Shown here: one piece after another, positions 16,391 through 25,651 of the stretch
Position numbering within the stretch: the first letter of the stretch is position 1
Layout: every line of letters starts with the position of its first letter
Assembly (NCBI GenBank): GCA_039818285.1
Contig: JBCBUE010000003.1
Coordinates: 1 to 64,000, forward strand
Direction of reading: 5' to 3'
Length of the DNA stretch: 64,000 nt
Origin: JBCBUE01 sp039818285
Lineage (GTDB): Bacteria > Planctomycetota > Phycisphaerae > Phycisphaerales > Phycisphaeraceae
Notes under the pieces: model-generated
Told to the model about the DNA's origin: nothing
What the model saw: only the letters and a program-made list of their open reading frames with translations
Database searches by the model: none
Made by a program: the position numbers and the translations under genes

Positions 16391-17305
16391 ATGCCCGACG
16401 GCCGCGTCGACCTCCGATTGCCCGACTTCGTCTGCGTCGGCGGGCAACGCTGCGCCACCTCCTGGCTCTACGAAGCGATCCGCGGCCACCCCGCGATGTA
16501 CCTGCCTCGCAAAGAGGTGCACTTTTTCAACCGCGACTACGCCAACGGCCTGGCCACCTACGCCGAGCTGTTCGCCCCCGCCGCCCCCGACCAGCGCTGC
16601 GGCGAGATCACCCCCGACTACCTCACGCACCCCGACGCCGCCGCCCGACTCGCCGCCGACTTGCCCAAACACACGCGCTTCCTCGTGCTCCTCCGCGACC
16701 CCGTTGACCGCGCTTACTCCCACTACCAACTCACCCGATGCCACGGGGGACGCACGCGCGAGATGACTTTCCTCGAGGCCTGTCAACGGCGCCCGCACCT
16801 GATCGACGGCAGCCGGTACGGCCACCACCTCCACCGGCTCGTCGACGCCGTCGGTCGCGAGCGCGTCCGGGCCTGGACTGATCGCGACATCACCGACCGA
16901 CCGGCCGAGATGCTCGCCGAAATCTTCGCCTGGCTCGACATCGACACCGCTTACGCCCCCCGCGATCTGACCGCACGACACAACGTCTCCACCGGCTCGG
17001 CCTGGCAAGCCCGGCTCAACCTCCCGACCCTGCTGGCGACCCTCAACCGCTCGCCGCTCGGACCCGCCTACCGCGGCTTGCGTCGATCATCGCTCGGCCA
17101 TCGCCTTCGCCGCGCCGTCAACGGCCCCGCCGCCCCCACCAAGCGACCCGCCCCGACGCCCGACGAACGCCGCGCCCTCTGGCCGACCTTCGCCCACGAC
17201 GTCGACCAGCTCGAACGCCTCACCAGCCTCGACCTCGACCACTGGCGCCTCGCCAACCACGACGCCCCCGCCTCAACGATCAGCCCGATCCGTCGGGCCG
17301 CGTGA
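16391..17305 (+). CDS. Sulfotransferase domain protein
   Basis: A 304-residue protein started at ATG 16391. The PAPS 5'-phosphosulfate loop is FVCVGGQRCATSWLYEAI (residues 12-29) and the 3'-phosphate site is LVLLRDPVDRAYSHY with Arg and Ser. HFFNRDY and GEITPDYL match heparan-sulfate/NodH-type sulfotransferases. The enzyme would transfer sulfate from PAPS to a glycan or lipid acceptor; the acceptor is not evident. The sequence is cytosolic in appearance. The 3' end overlaps the convergent ribD by 26 nt. Confidence 0.85.
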   Translation: MPDGRVDLRLPDFVCVGGQRCATSWLYEAIRGHPAMYLPRKEVHFFNRDYANGLATYAELFAPAAPDQRCGEITPDYLTHPDAAARLAADLPKHTRFLVLLRDPVDRAYSHYQLTRCHGGRTREMTFLEACQRRPHLIDGSRYGHHLHRLVDAVGRERVRAWTDRDITDRPAEMLAEIFAWLDIDTAYAPRDLTARHNVSTGSAWQARLNLPTLLATLNRSPLGPAYRGLRRSSLGHRLRRAVNGPAAPTKRPAPTPDERRALWPTFAHDVDQLERLTSLDLDHWRLANHDAPASTISPIRRAA

Positions 17306-18353
17306 GGTAACGACACCACGCGTCGTCCCCCACCCGATCGACCGACTCGAGCCGCAGCGGCAGGGCGTCAGCGATCGTGCCCGCCTCACGCCCCGGCATC
17401 GCCGCGATCGGCAACGCCCCCGGATCGCCGGTCACCCTGCCCGCGATAAACGCCCACACCTCATCGACCCAGCCCCCCGCCAACATCGCGCCCACCAGTC
17501 CCGCCCCCGCCTCGACCAACACATTCGTGCACCCCTCGGCCCCCAGCCGATCCAGCACGACACCGGGCTCCTCGCTCACCACCTCGCCCGCTGGCACCGC
17601 GTGCCCGCCCTCCTCCGTCGGCCGCAACACCGCCGCGCCCGACGGACAACGCCCCCGCCGATCCATCACCACCCGCCGCGCGACCCGACGCACCGCCACG
17701 CCCCGCGCCGTCAACCGCGGGTCGTCGGCGATCACCGTGCCCGACCCCGTGAGGATCGCGTCCACCCGCGCCCGCAGCTCGTGCACCTTGCGTCGGCTCG
17801 CCTCGCCACTGATCCACTTCGAGTCCCCCGTCGCCGTCGCGATCCGCCCGTCCAGCGTCTGCGCCCACTTCGCGATCACCCACGGCTGGCCCGTCGCCAC
17901 CCGCTTCAGCCACGGCCGGTTCAGCCGACGCGCCTCGCCCTCCATCAACCCGAGCGCCACCTCGACCCCCGTCGCCCGCAGCCGCGCCGCGCCCCCGCCG
18001 CCCTCCGCCGGGTCGGCCATCGCCGCGACGACACGCGACACCCCAGCCTCGATCAACGCGTCCGTGCACGGCGGCTGCTTGCCGTGATGCCCGCACGGCT
18101 CGAGCGTCACCACCGCCGTCGCCCCCGCCGTCGATTCGCCGCGCTCGACCGCGTCCGCCAACGCCTCGCGCTCCGCGTGACGATCCCCGAACCGCCGGTG
18201 CCAACCCTCGCCGATCAACGCCCCCTCCCGCATCAGCACGCACCCCACCATCGGGTTCGGCTCCACCCAGCCCTCCCCCCGCCGCGCGAGCGCCAGCGCC
18301 CGGCCCATCGCCTCGATCTCACTCAGCCGATCCCCGTGCCGCGTCTCGCTCAA
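17280..18353 (-). CDS. ribD: Bifunctional riboflavin biosynthesis protein RibD
   Basis: A 357-residue protein starting at TTG 18353, chosen because a TAGGGT hexamer sits 6 nt upstream. The N-terminal deaminase domain has the zinc ligands in RHAEREAL and LEPCGHHGKQPPC. The C-terminal reductase domain starts near WVIAKWAQTLDGRIATATGD and includes ISGEASRRKVHELRARVDAI and a VLVEAGAGLVGAML motif. It deaminates and then reduces the GTP-cyclohydrolase-II product in riboflavin synthesis. Other rib genes are not in the window. It is divergent from thuA. Confidence 0.95.
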   Translation of the reverse strand: MSETRHGDRLSEIEAMGRALALARRGEGWVEPNPMVGCVLMREGALIGEGWHRRFGDRHAEREALADAVERGESTAGATAVVTLEPCGHHGKQPPCTDALIEAGVSRVVAAMADPAEGGGGAARLRATGVEVALGLMEGEARRLNRPWLKRVATGQPWVIAKWAQTLDGRIATATGDSKWISGEASRRKVHELRARVDAILTGSGTVIADDPRLTARGVAVRRVARRVVMDRRGRCPSGAAVLRPTEEGGHAVPAGEVVSEEPGVVLDRLGAEGCTNVLVEAGAGLVGAMLAGGWVDEVWAFIAGRVTGDPGALPIAAMPGREAGTIADALPLRLESVDRVGDDAWCRYLTRPDGSG

Positions 18354-18365
18354 GCCGATACCCTA
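18351..18365 (-). promoter_or_regulatory. -10-like TAGGGT, 6 nt before TTG of ribD
   Basis: The hexamer is at 18360-18365 and the start codon at 18353-18351. No Shine-Dalgarno sequence is present. Confidence 0.4.
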
Positions 18366-18411
18366 GCCCCTCGCCCGGACCCTTCCGTTCCCACGCACCA
18401 GCAAGCCTGCC

Positions 18412-19278
18412 ATGCCCAAGCCCCTCCGCGTCACCGTCTGGCACGAATACCGCCACGAACACAAGAACGCCACCGTCGCCAAGCACTACCCCGACGGCAT
18501 GCACATGGTGATGAAGTCGGCCATCGAGCAGCACGCCGACCTCTTCCCCAACGGCGTCGAGGTCACCACCGCCACGCTCGACCAGGACGACGACCACGGC
18601 CTGTCCGACGAACTCCTCGCCCACACCGACGTCATGACCTGGTGGGGCCACGCCGCCCACGGCGAGGTCAAGGACGAGATCGCCAACAAGGTCGCCCAGC
18701 GCGTCCGCGAGGGCATGGGCCTGGTCGTCCTGCACTCCGGCCACTACGCCAAGCCCTTCAAGACCCTCATGGGCACCAACTGCCACCTCCGCTGGCGCGA
18801 GGCCGCCGAGATCGAACGCCTCTGGGTCACCTCCCCCGGCCACCCCATCACCGCCGGCCTGACCAAGGACTTCATCCAGCTCGACGAAACCGAGATGTAC
18901 GGCGAGCACTTCGACATCCCCGACCCCGACGAGCTCGTCTTCGTCTCCTGGTTCGAGGGCGGCGAGGTCTTCCGCTCCGGCTGCGTCTGGAAGCGCGGCG
19001 CCGGCAAGGTCTTCTACTTCCGCCCCGGCCACGAAACCTTCCCCATCTACCACGACCCCGAGGTCCGACGCGTCCTGGCCAACGGCATCCTCTACGTCAC
19101 GCCCCCCATCGGCGCGCAGGCCCCCGTCCGCCCCGAGAATAAGGTCTCCGCCGAGGGCATCACCCCCAACGTCTCCGGCGGCGTGGCCCCCTACCGCCAC
19201 GGCTCGCCTAACATCAACCCGCCTCTCTCGCCCATCGCCGCCGACCACGCCGTCGACGACTCGCTCCACAAGCAGTAA
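18412..19278 (+). CDS. ThuA-like (trehalose-utilisation family) protein
   Basis: A 288-residue protein starting RVTVWHEYRHEHKN. The family fold is a class-I-glutamine-amidotransferase-like domain: MHMVMKSAIEQH, TWWGHAAHGEV, GLVVLHSGHYAKPFKTLMGT, then RWREAAEIERLWV and GAGKVFYFRPGHETFPIYHD. ThuA-like proteins are abundant in Planctomycetota and Bacteroidota and are linked to sugar catabolism, but the reaction is not established. The last 45 residues (VAPYRHGSPNINPPLSPIAA) are a Pro-rich tail. The start is 58 nt from divergent ribD. A small exported coiled-coil protein follows after 36 nt. Confidence 0.85.
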   Translation: MPKPLRVTVWHEYRHEHKNATVAKHYPDGMHMVMKSAIEQHADLFPNGVEVTTATLDQDDDHGLSDELLAHTDVMTWWGHAAHGEVKDEIANKVAQRVREGMGLVVLHSGHYAKPFKTLMGTNCHLRWREAAEIERLWVTSPGHPITAGLTKDFIQLDETEMYGEHFDIPDPDELVFVSWFEGGEVFRSGCVWKRGAGKVFYFRPGHETFPIYHDPEVRRVLANGILYVTPPIGAQAPVRPENKVSAEGITPNVSGGVAPYRHGSPNINPPLSPIAADHAVDDSLHKQ

Positions 19279-19314
19279 CCCACTTCCCCCGCTCTCGACT
19301 CGGAGGCCTGCCCC

Positions 19315-20097
19315 ATGCATCACCTCAAGACGCTCGCCGTTGCTCTTGCCCTCGTGCTCTTCGCCAGCCACGCCGCCACGCAGGACCTGCCCCAGCTTCA
19401 GGCTGAATACGCCGCCGTCGAAACCGTCCACCAGTCCATGGCCGACGCGCAGCAGAAGATCGACGGCCGCACCCGCGCCATCACCGACTTCCTCAATCAG
19501 AACGACCTGATGAAGGACTACCAGCAGTCTCACGCCCCCAACGACACGCAGCTCGCCGACCTGCCCATGAGCTACGACGACGCGCTCCAGTCGGCCCTGC
19601 AGGACGTCGGCACCCCCGACGGCCTGCCCCCCTCCACCATCGCCGACCCCGGTCAACTGAAGCGACTCATCAGCGCCACCAAAGAGCTCGACGAGGAAAC
19701 CTGGAATCGCCTCTACCCCAAGGCCCTCCAGCTCGCCCACATGGTTGCCTTCCTCAAGGACAACAACCAGTGGGACGCGATGAACACCTGGGTCGGCACC
19801 CAGCAGGAGGCCCACGAGCAGGCCCTGCAACAGCAGACCGAGGCCCGCTTCAAGGCCGCCCACGACGAGGCGATCGAAGAAGACAAGGAAGGCCAGAAGC
19901 GCGTCCAGCAGGCGAATGAGCAGGCCTGGCAACGCACCCTCGATCACCAGCAGCAGAAGTGGGAACAGAACATGGCCGAGTACAACGCCCAGACCGATCG
20001 CATCCAGGCCGAGCACACCTACAACACGCCGTACCCCTACTACTACGGCGGCGACAACGTCTTCTGGCCCCACCGACACCACCGCGTGTACCGCTAG
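19315..20097 (+). CDS. Exported Gln-rich coiled-coil protein, unknown function
   Basis: A 260-residue protein with GGAGG 8 nt before the ATG. The signal peptide is MHHLKTLAVALALVLFASHA. The mature protein is almost entirely helical and rich in Gln, Glu and Ala, with coiled-coil stretches around residues 25-65 and 155-220 (HEQALQQQTEARFKAAHDEA). It ends in a Tyr/His-rich tail (NTPYPYYYGGDNVFWPHRHH). I recognise no family. It follows thuA closely in the same direction. Its stop codon abuts the ruvC stop codon. Confidence 0.7.
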   Translation: MHHLKTLAVALALVLFASHAATQDLPQLQAEYAAVETVHQSMADAQQKIDGRTRAITDFLNQNDLMKDYQQSHAPNDTQLADLPMSYDDALQSALQDVGTPDGLPPSTIADPGQLKRLISATKELDEETWNRLYPKALQLAHMVAFLKDNNQWDAMNTWVGTQQEAHEQALQQQTEARFKAAHDEAIEEDKEGQKRVQQANEQAWQRTLDHQQQKWEQNMAEYNAQTDRIQAEHTYNTPYPYYYGGDNVFWPHRHHRVYR

Positions 20098-20589
20098 CTA
20101 GATCGCGTCACTCATCCGCCGTCCGTGCGTGAGCGCGATCGCCAGGGCGTCGGCCACGTCCGCCGGCTCGGGCGCTGCCGCTAAGCCCAGCTGCGCCGCC
20201 ACCGCCTGCTGCACCTGCGCCTTGCTGGCGTGCCCGTACCCGGTGAGCGCCTTCTTCACCTCCGTCGCCGGCACGTCGTGCACCGCCAGGCCACGCTTCC
20301 GCGCCGCAAACAGGATCACCCCGCGCGCGTGCCCCATGATCACGGCCGTGCGCGGGTGCTTGTAGTGCGAGAACACCTCCTCGACCGCCAGCTCCGCCGG
20401 CTTGTGCTCGTCGATCAACGCCCCCAGCGACGCCTCCAGCTCGACCAGCCGCTCGGCGACCGACCGCTTGCTGTCGAGCCGAACGACCCCCGCCTCGACC
20501 AGCTTGGGCTCCACGCCGATCGCACCGCAATCGACGAACGCCCAGCCGGTCAGCCGCAAGCCGGGATCGACGCCGAGGACGCGTGGCAT
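20098..20589 (-). CDS. ruvC: Holliday junction endonuclease RuvC
   Basis: A 163-residue protein, normal length for RuvC. Acidic catalytic residues are visible: D7 in VLGVDPGLRLTGWA, Glu in LAVEEVFSHYKHPRTA, and the Asp pair in PADVADALAIALTH near the C-terminus. RuvC resolves Holliday junctions made by RecA and RuvAB; ruvAB are not in the window. The stop codons of this gene and the convergent exported protein are adjacent (CTAGCTAG) with no spacer. Confidence 0.95.
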   Translation of the reverse strand: MPRVLGVDPGLRLTGWAFVDCGAIGVEPKLVEAGVVRLDSKRSVAERLVELEASLGALIDEHKPAELAVEEVFSHYKHPRTAVIMGHARGVILFAARKRGLAVHDVPATEVKKALTGYGHASKAQVQQAVAAQLGLAAAPEPADVADALAIALTHGRRMSDAI

Positions 20590-20601
20590 CCGAGCAGTAT
20601 G
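20587..20601 (-). promoter_or_regulatory. -10-like CATACT, 6 nt before ATG of ruvC
   Basis: The hexamer is at 20596-20601 and the start codon at 20589-20587. No Shine-Dalgarno sequence is present. Confidence 0.4.
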
Positions 20602-20620
20602 CCAGTGACGCCGAGATCGC

Positions 20621-21226
20621 TCACTCGCCCGACCCCGCCTCCACCTTCGCCTTCACCTCTTTCAGCTCCGCCTTCACCGACGCCAGCTCCGCCTCCACCG
20701 CCGAGACGTGCTTGCGCCTCGCCTCGCCGCGGGCGATGAAGTCCATCAGCAGCGACGCGACCATCGACAGCAGGATCGCCGACGCGAACAGATACAGCCC
20801 CTTGCGCGGCTCGGCATCCAGCAACGCCTTGGCCTGCGTCAGCGTCAGCAGCGTCGCCATCACGAACACGTCCAGCATCGACCACTTGCCCAGCCAGCTG
20901 ATCACCCCCAGGAACATCGCCCGGCCCTTGGGCTCCAGCGGCAGCAGCCAGCAGCAGGTCATCGCCCCCAGCTTGAAGAACGGGAAGATCAGCGAGAACA
21001 GCGTGATGATCACCGCCAGCGTGTAGTACTTCGCCTGCCACATCTCGTTGATCGAGTGGAACAGCGTGTAGTCGTCCTTGAAGAAGATGAACGTCTTCAT
21101 CACCAGGAACGGGACGGTCAGCGCCCAGACGTTCAGCGTCGCCGACGCCGCCAGCAGCAGCGGGATGTCCAGGCGGTACCAGTAGCGAGCCACCAACGCC
21201 GATCGGCCTGACCCCAGCTCGTCCAT
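20621..21226 (-). CDS. Paraquat-inducible protein A (PqiA) family membrane protein
   Basis: A 201-residue protein with four transmembrane helices (residues 20-42, 68-95, 105-128 and 140-163). The PqiA hallmark LGKWSMLDVFVMATLL is present, preceded by FSLIFPFFKLGAM. A charged coiled coil (EAELASVKAELKEVKAKVEA) ends the protein. PqiA/YebS/LetA proteins work with MCE-domain partners in lipid transport across the envelope; no MCE gene is adjacent. This is a one-domain version, whereas E. coli PqiA has two repeats. It lies 31 nt upstream of ruvC on the same strand. Confidence 0.85.
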   Translation of the reverse strand: MDELGSGRSALVARYWYRLDIPLLLAASATLNVWALTVPFLVMKTFIFFKDDYTLFHSINEMWQAKYYTLAVIITLFSLIFPFFKLGAMTCCWLLPLEPKGRAMFLGVISWLGKWSMLDVFVMATLLTLTQAKALLDAEPRKGLYLFASAILLSMVASLLMDFIARGEARRKHVSAVEAELASVKAELKEVKAKVEAGSGE

Positions 21227-21238
21227 CGCCCAAAGATA
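21224..21238 (-). promoter_or_regulatory. -10-like TATCTT, 6 nt before ATG of pqiA-like gene
   Basis: The hexamer is at 21233-21238 and the start codon at 21226-21224. It is in the short divergent gap to the topoisomerase gene. Confidence 0.5.
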
Positions 21239-21295
21239 GTGCCAATCGGCGATCGCTTACCATCCGGCCAACCCAGCGCCGCACGGACGCGACCC

Positions 21296-23737
<2,442 letters not shown>

Positions 23738-23771
23738 GCGGGATGGCCACGCACGCCAACAGGGGAGTCCG

Positions 23772-24218
23772 ATGTCACGACCGTTCGCCTTCGCCGCCGC
23801 GCTGCTGCTCGGCTTGTCCCTGATCTCCCTCGCCGGCTGCGGCTCGGCCGCCAGCGAGGCCGCCGCGAAGTCCGCCGCCGACACCCCCGCCGCCCGGGCC
23901 GCCGGCGCCAAGTCCGGCCCCGCCGGGCCCATCGAGATCACCGTCGTCAACCGCTCCGGCCGCGACCTCAAGTCCGTCGTCGTCTACGGCACCGGCCTGG
24001 GCAAGGACCTCGGCTACGGCACCGTCGCCGCCGGCGACCGCGAGCAACTCCGCCACGACGACCTCCGCGCCCCCGACAAGATCCACCTCGACTACACCAA
24101 CTACCGCGGCGAACGCCAGTACAACGGCGTCACCCTCCCCCGCCAATTCACCGACGGCTACTCGGGCAACATCACCCTCACCGTCGAGTCCTCCGGCAAG
24201 GTCCGCGTCTCCCGCTGA
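23772..24218 (+). CDS. Small putative lipoprotein
   Basis: A 148-residue protein with GGGGAG 5 nt before the ATG. The lipoprotein signal is AAALLLGLSLISLAGC, followed by an Ala-rich linker. The remaining 95 residues (IEITVVNRSGRDLKSVVVYG, KIHLDYTNYRGERQYNGV, GNITLTVESSGKVRVSR) look like a small beta-sandwich. I recognise no family. It follows the topoisomerase gene by 34 nt in the same direction and could be co-transcribed. Confidence 0.7.
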   Translation: MSRPFAFAAALLLGLSLISLAGCGSAASEAAAKSAADTPAARAAGAKSGPAGPIEITVVNRSGRDLKSVVVYGTGLGKDLGYGTVAAGDREQLRHDDLRAPDKIHLDYTNYRGERQYNGVTLPRQFTDGYSGNITLTVESSGKVRVSR

Positions 24219-24401
24219 CGGCTGAGGACAAAAAACCCCAATTCCCCAACCGGCTTGCAATCACCGCGCCTTGACCGGCGTCTCTCACTGAGGGGCGAGA
24301 CTTGCCCGTGGCCGAGCGACCCGGCCGCCGTATCGGCCACCTAACGTCCCACCTCGCCGCGTGACGCGGCGGCCACGCAGAGACGGAGCCGGCCGGCCGA
24401 G

Positions 24402-24866
24402 ATGAGCGAACCGCTGGACGAACTGCTGACCCGAGGCTTCCGCTACGCGTTGAGCCTCACCCACAACGCCGCCGCCGCGGAGGACATCCTTCAGGACGCC
24501 TGCGTGGGGATCAGCCGGCGGGGTGGGCCGTGGCACGTCGGATACCTGTTCGCCGCCGTCCGTAACGCCTGGATCGACACCGGCCGCAAGGCCAAGCTGC
24601 CTACCGTCGCCATGCCCGAGCCGGACCACGAACCCGCCGCCGATCGACAGGTCGGCGCCGGCCTTGAGAGCCACGAGACGATCGAACGGCTGCTGCGCGA
24701 GCTCGAAGCGCCCGAACGCGAAGCGGTCTACCTGATGGTCGTCGAGGGCTACACCGCCGCCGAGGTGGCCGAGCTGGTCGGCTCCCCGCGCAACACGATC
24801 CTCAGCCGGGTCCATCGCGGCAAGACCCGGCTGCGTCGCCTGCTCTTGCAGGAGGCCGACCGATGA
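24402..24866 (+). CDS. ECF-subfamily RNA polymerase sigma factor
   Basis: A 154-residue protein. Sigma region 2 is compact: RGFRYALSLTHNAAAAEDIL, DACVGI and WHVGYLFAAVRNAWIDTGRK. Region 4 is ERLLRELEAPEREAVYLMVV, EGYTAAEVAELVGSPRNTIL and SRVHRGKTRLRRLL, with an evident HTH. The stop overlaps the next start (ATGA), so it is translationally coupled to a one-helix membrane protein that probably acts as its anti-sigma or regulator. The promoter targets are unknown. Confidence 0.9.
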   Translation: MSEPLDELLTRGFRYALSLTHNAAAAEDILQDACVGISRRGGPWHVGYLFAAVRNAWIDTGRKAKLPTVAMPEPDHEPAADRQVGAGLESHETIERLLRELEAPEREAVYLMVVEGYTAAEVAELVGSPRNTILSRVHRGKTRLRRLLLQEADR

Positions 24867-25495
24867 CCCGCCCCGACCCCGTCGACGACGCCGTGCTGAC
24901 GTACTACGGCTCGGCCAAGCCCAGCGCCGCGCTGCTGGAGAAGCTGCGCCCGCTCGCCGATGACGCCGACACGCCGTCCCCCGAGGTCGCGGGCTCGATC
25001 GGCCCGAACCTCGCGCGCCACGCGGCTTGGGCCTGGTCCGTCGCCGGCCTGGCCGCGGTGATCGCGCTGGTCCTGGGGATCGGGGTCTTCAACAGTCGGC
25101 CGACCCACGAGGACATCACTGCGCTGGCGCACACCGAGATCGCCCTCAACCACCGCAAGCAGCTCGACTCCGAGTGGGAGACGCACGACATCGGCGTGCT
25201 CCGCCGCACCATGGACAAGCTGCCGTTCAACCTCCGCCTGCCCGACGGCCCCGCCTGGGCCGGCTATCAGCTCATCGGCGGGCGGTACTGCTCGATCGAC
25301 GGCGAGCTCGCCGCGCAGCTCCGCGTGACCGGCCCCGACGGCAAGCCCTGCACCCTCTACGTCCTCGCCGACGTCCCCGCGCTCGACGGCATCGACACCG
25401 CCGGCACCAGCCTCGGCGACGTCCGCGTCGAGACGTGGCGAGCCCGCGGCCTGCTCTACGGGCTCGCGCGCGATCTCGATCCCGACACGCTCTGA
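24863..25495 (+). CDS. Single-pass membrane protein, probable anti-sigma partner of the ECF factor
   Basis: A 210-residue protein. A cytoplasmic N-terminus of about 55 residues (DAVLTYYGSAKPSAALLEKL) precedes one transmembrane helix (VAGLAAVIALVLGIGVF), and a periplasmic part follows (PFNLRLPDGPAWAGYQLIGG, RYCSIDGELAAQLRVTGPDG). This layout and the 4-nt overlap with the ECF sigma gene are typical of anti-sigma factors. No HxxxCxxC zinc anti-sigma motif is present, so the assignment rests on context. The periplasmic region resembles other planctomycetal and proteobacterial ECF partners with unknown sensing roles. Confidence 0.7.
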   Translation: MTRPDPVDDAVLTYYGSAKPSAALLEKLRPLADDADTPSPEVAGSIGPNLARHAAWAWSVAGLAAVIALVLGIGVFNSRPTHEDITALAHTEIALNHRKQLDSEWETHDIGVLRRTMDKLPFNLRLPDGPAWAGYQLIGGRYCSIDGELAAQLRVTGPDGKPCTLYVLADVPALDGIDTAGTSLGDVRVETWRARGLLYGLARDLDPDTL

Positions 25496-25556
25496 CTTGC
25501 TCAGTCAGCCGGCCGCCGATTCACGCGGCGATGGTTGCGTGCGCGAACCAGAGGGT

Positions 25557-25571
25557 TTAGATTTTTTCTAA
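25557..25571. promoter_or_regulatory. AT-rich inverted repeat upstream of katG (possible PerR/Fur-type operator)
   Basis: TTAGATTTTTTCTAA is an interrupted palindrome (TTAGA-5-TCTAA) 80 nt before katG, in strongly GC-rich surroundings. Arm length and spacing resemble the 7-1-7 PerR/Fur layout, but only 5 of 7 arm positions pair. Confidence 0.4.
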
Positions 25572-25651
25572 GCTGGGCTGCCCCCTCACGCAGCCTGTCC
25601 CTACCGTCCCACGCCTGCACCATCTTACCCCCGTTCGATCCAGGAGTCGCC

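Noticed and set aside
16381..16393. Leaderless start for the sulfotransferase (TACACC before ATG)
   Set aside because: The hexamer lacks the final T and lies only 4 nt before the ATG, outside the distance seen at the other genes.
18319..20082. A 587-residue minus-strand open frame over thuA and the coiled-coil gene
   Set aside because: Shadow of genes with recognised family motifs or signal peptide. Its Val/Leu/Gly/Asp composition matches no protein.
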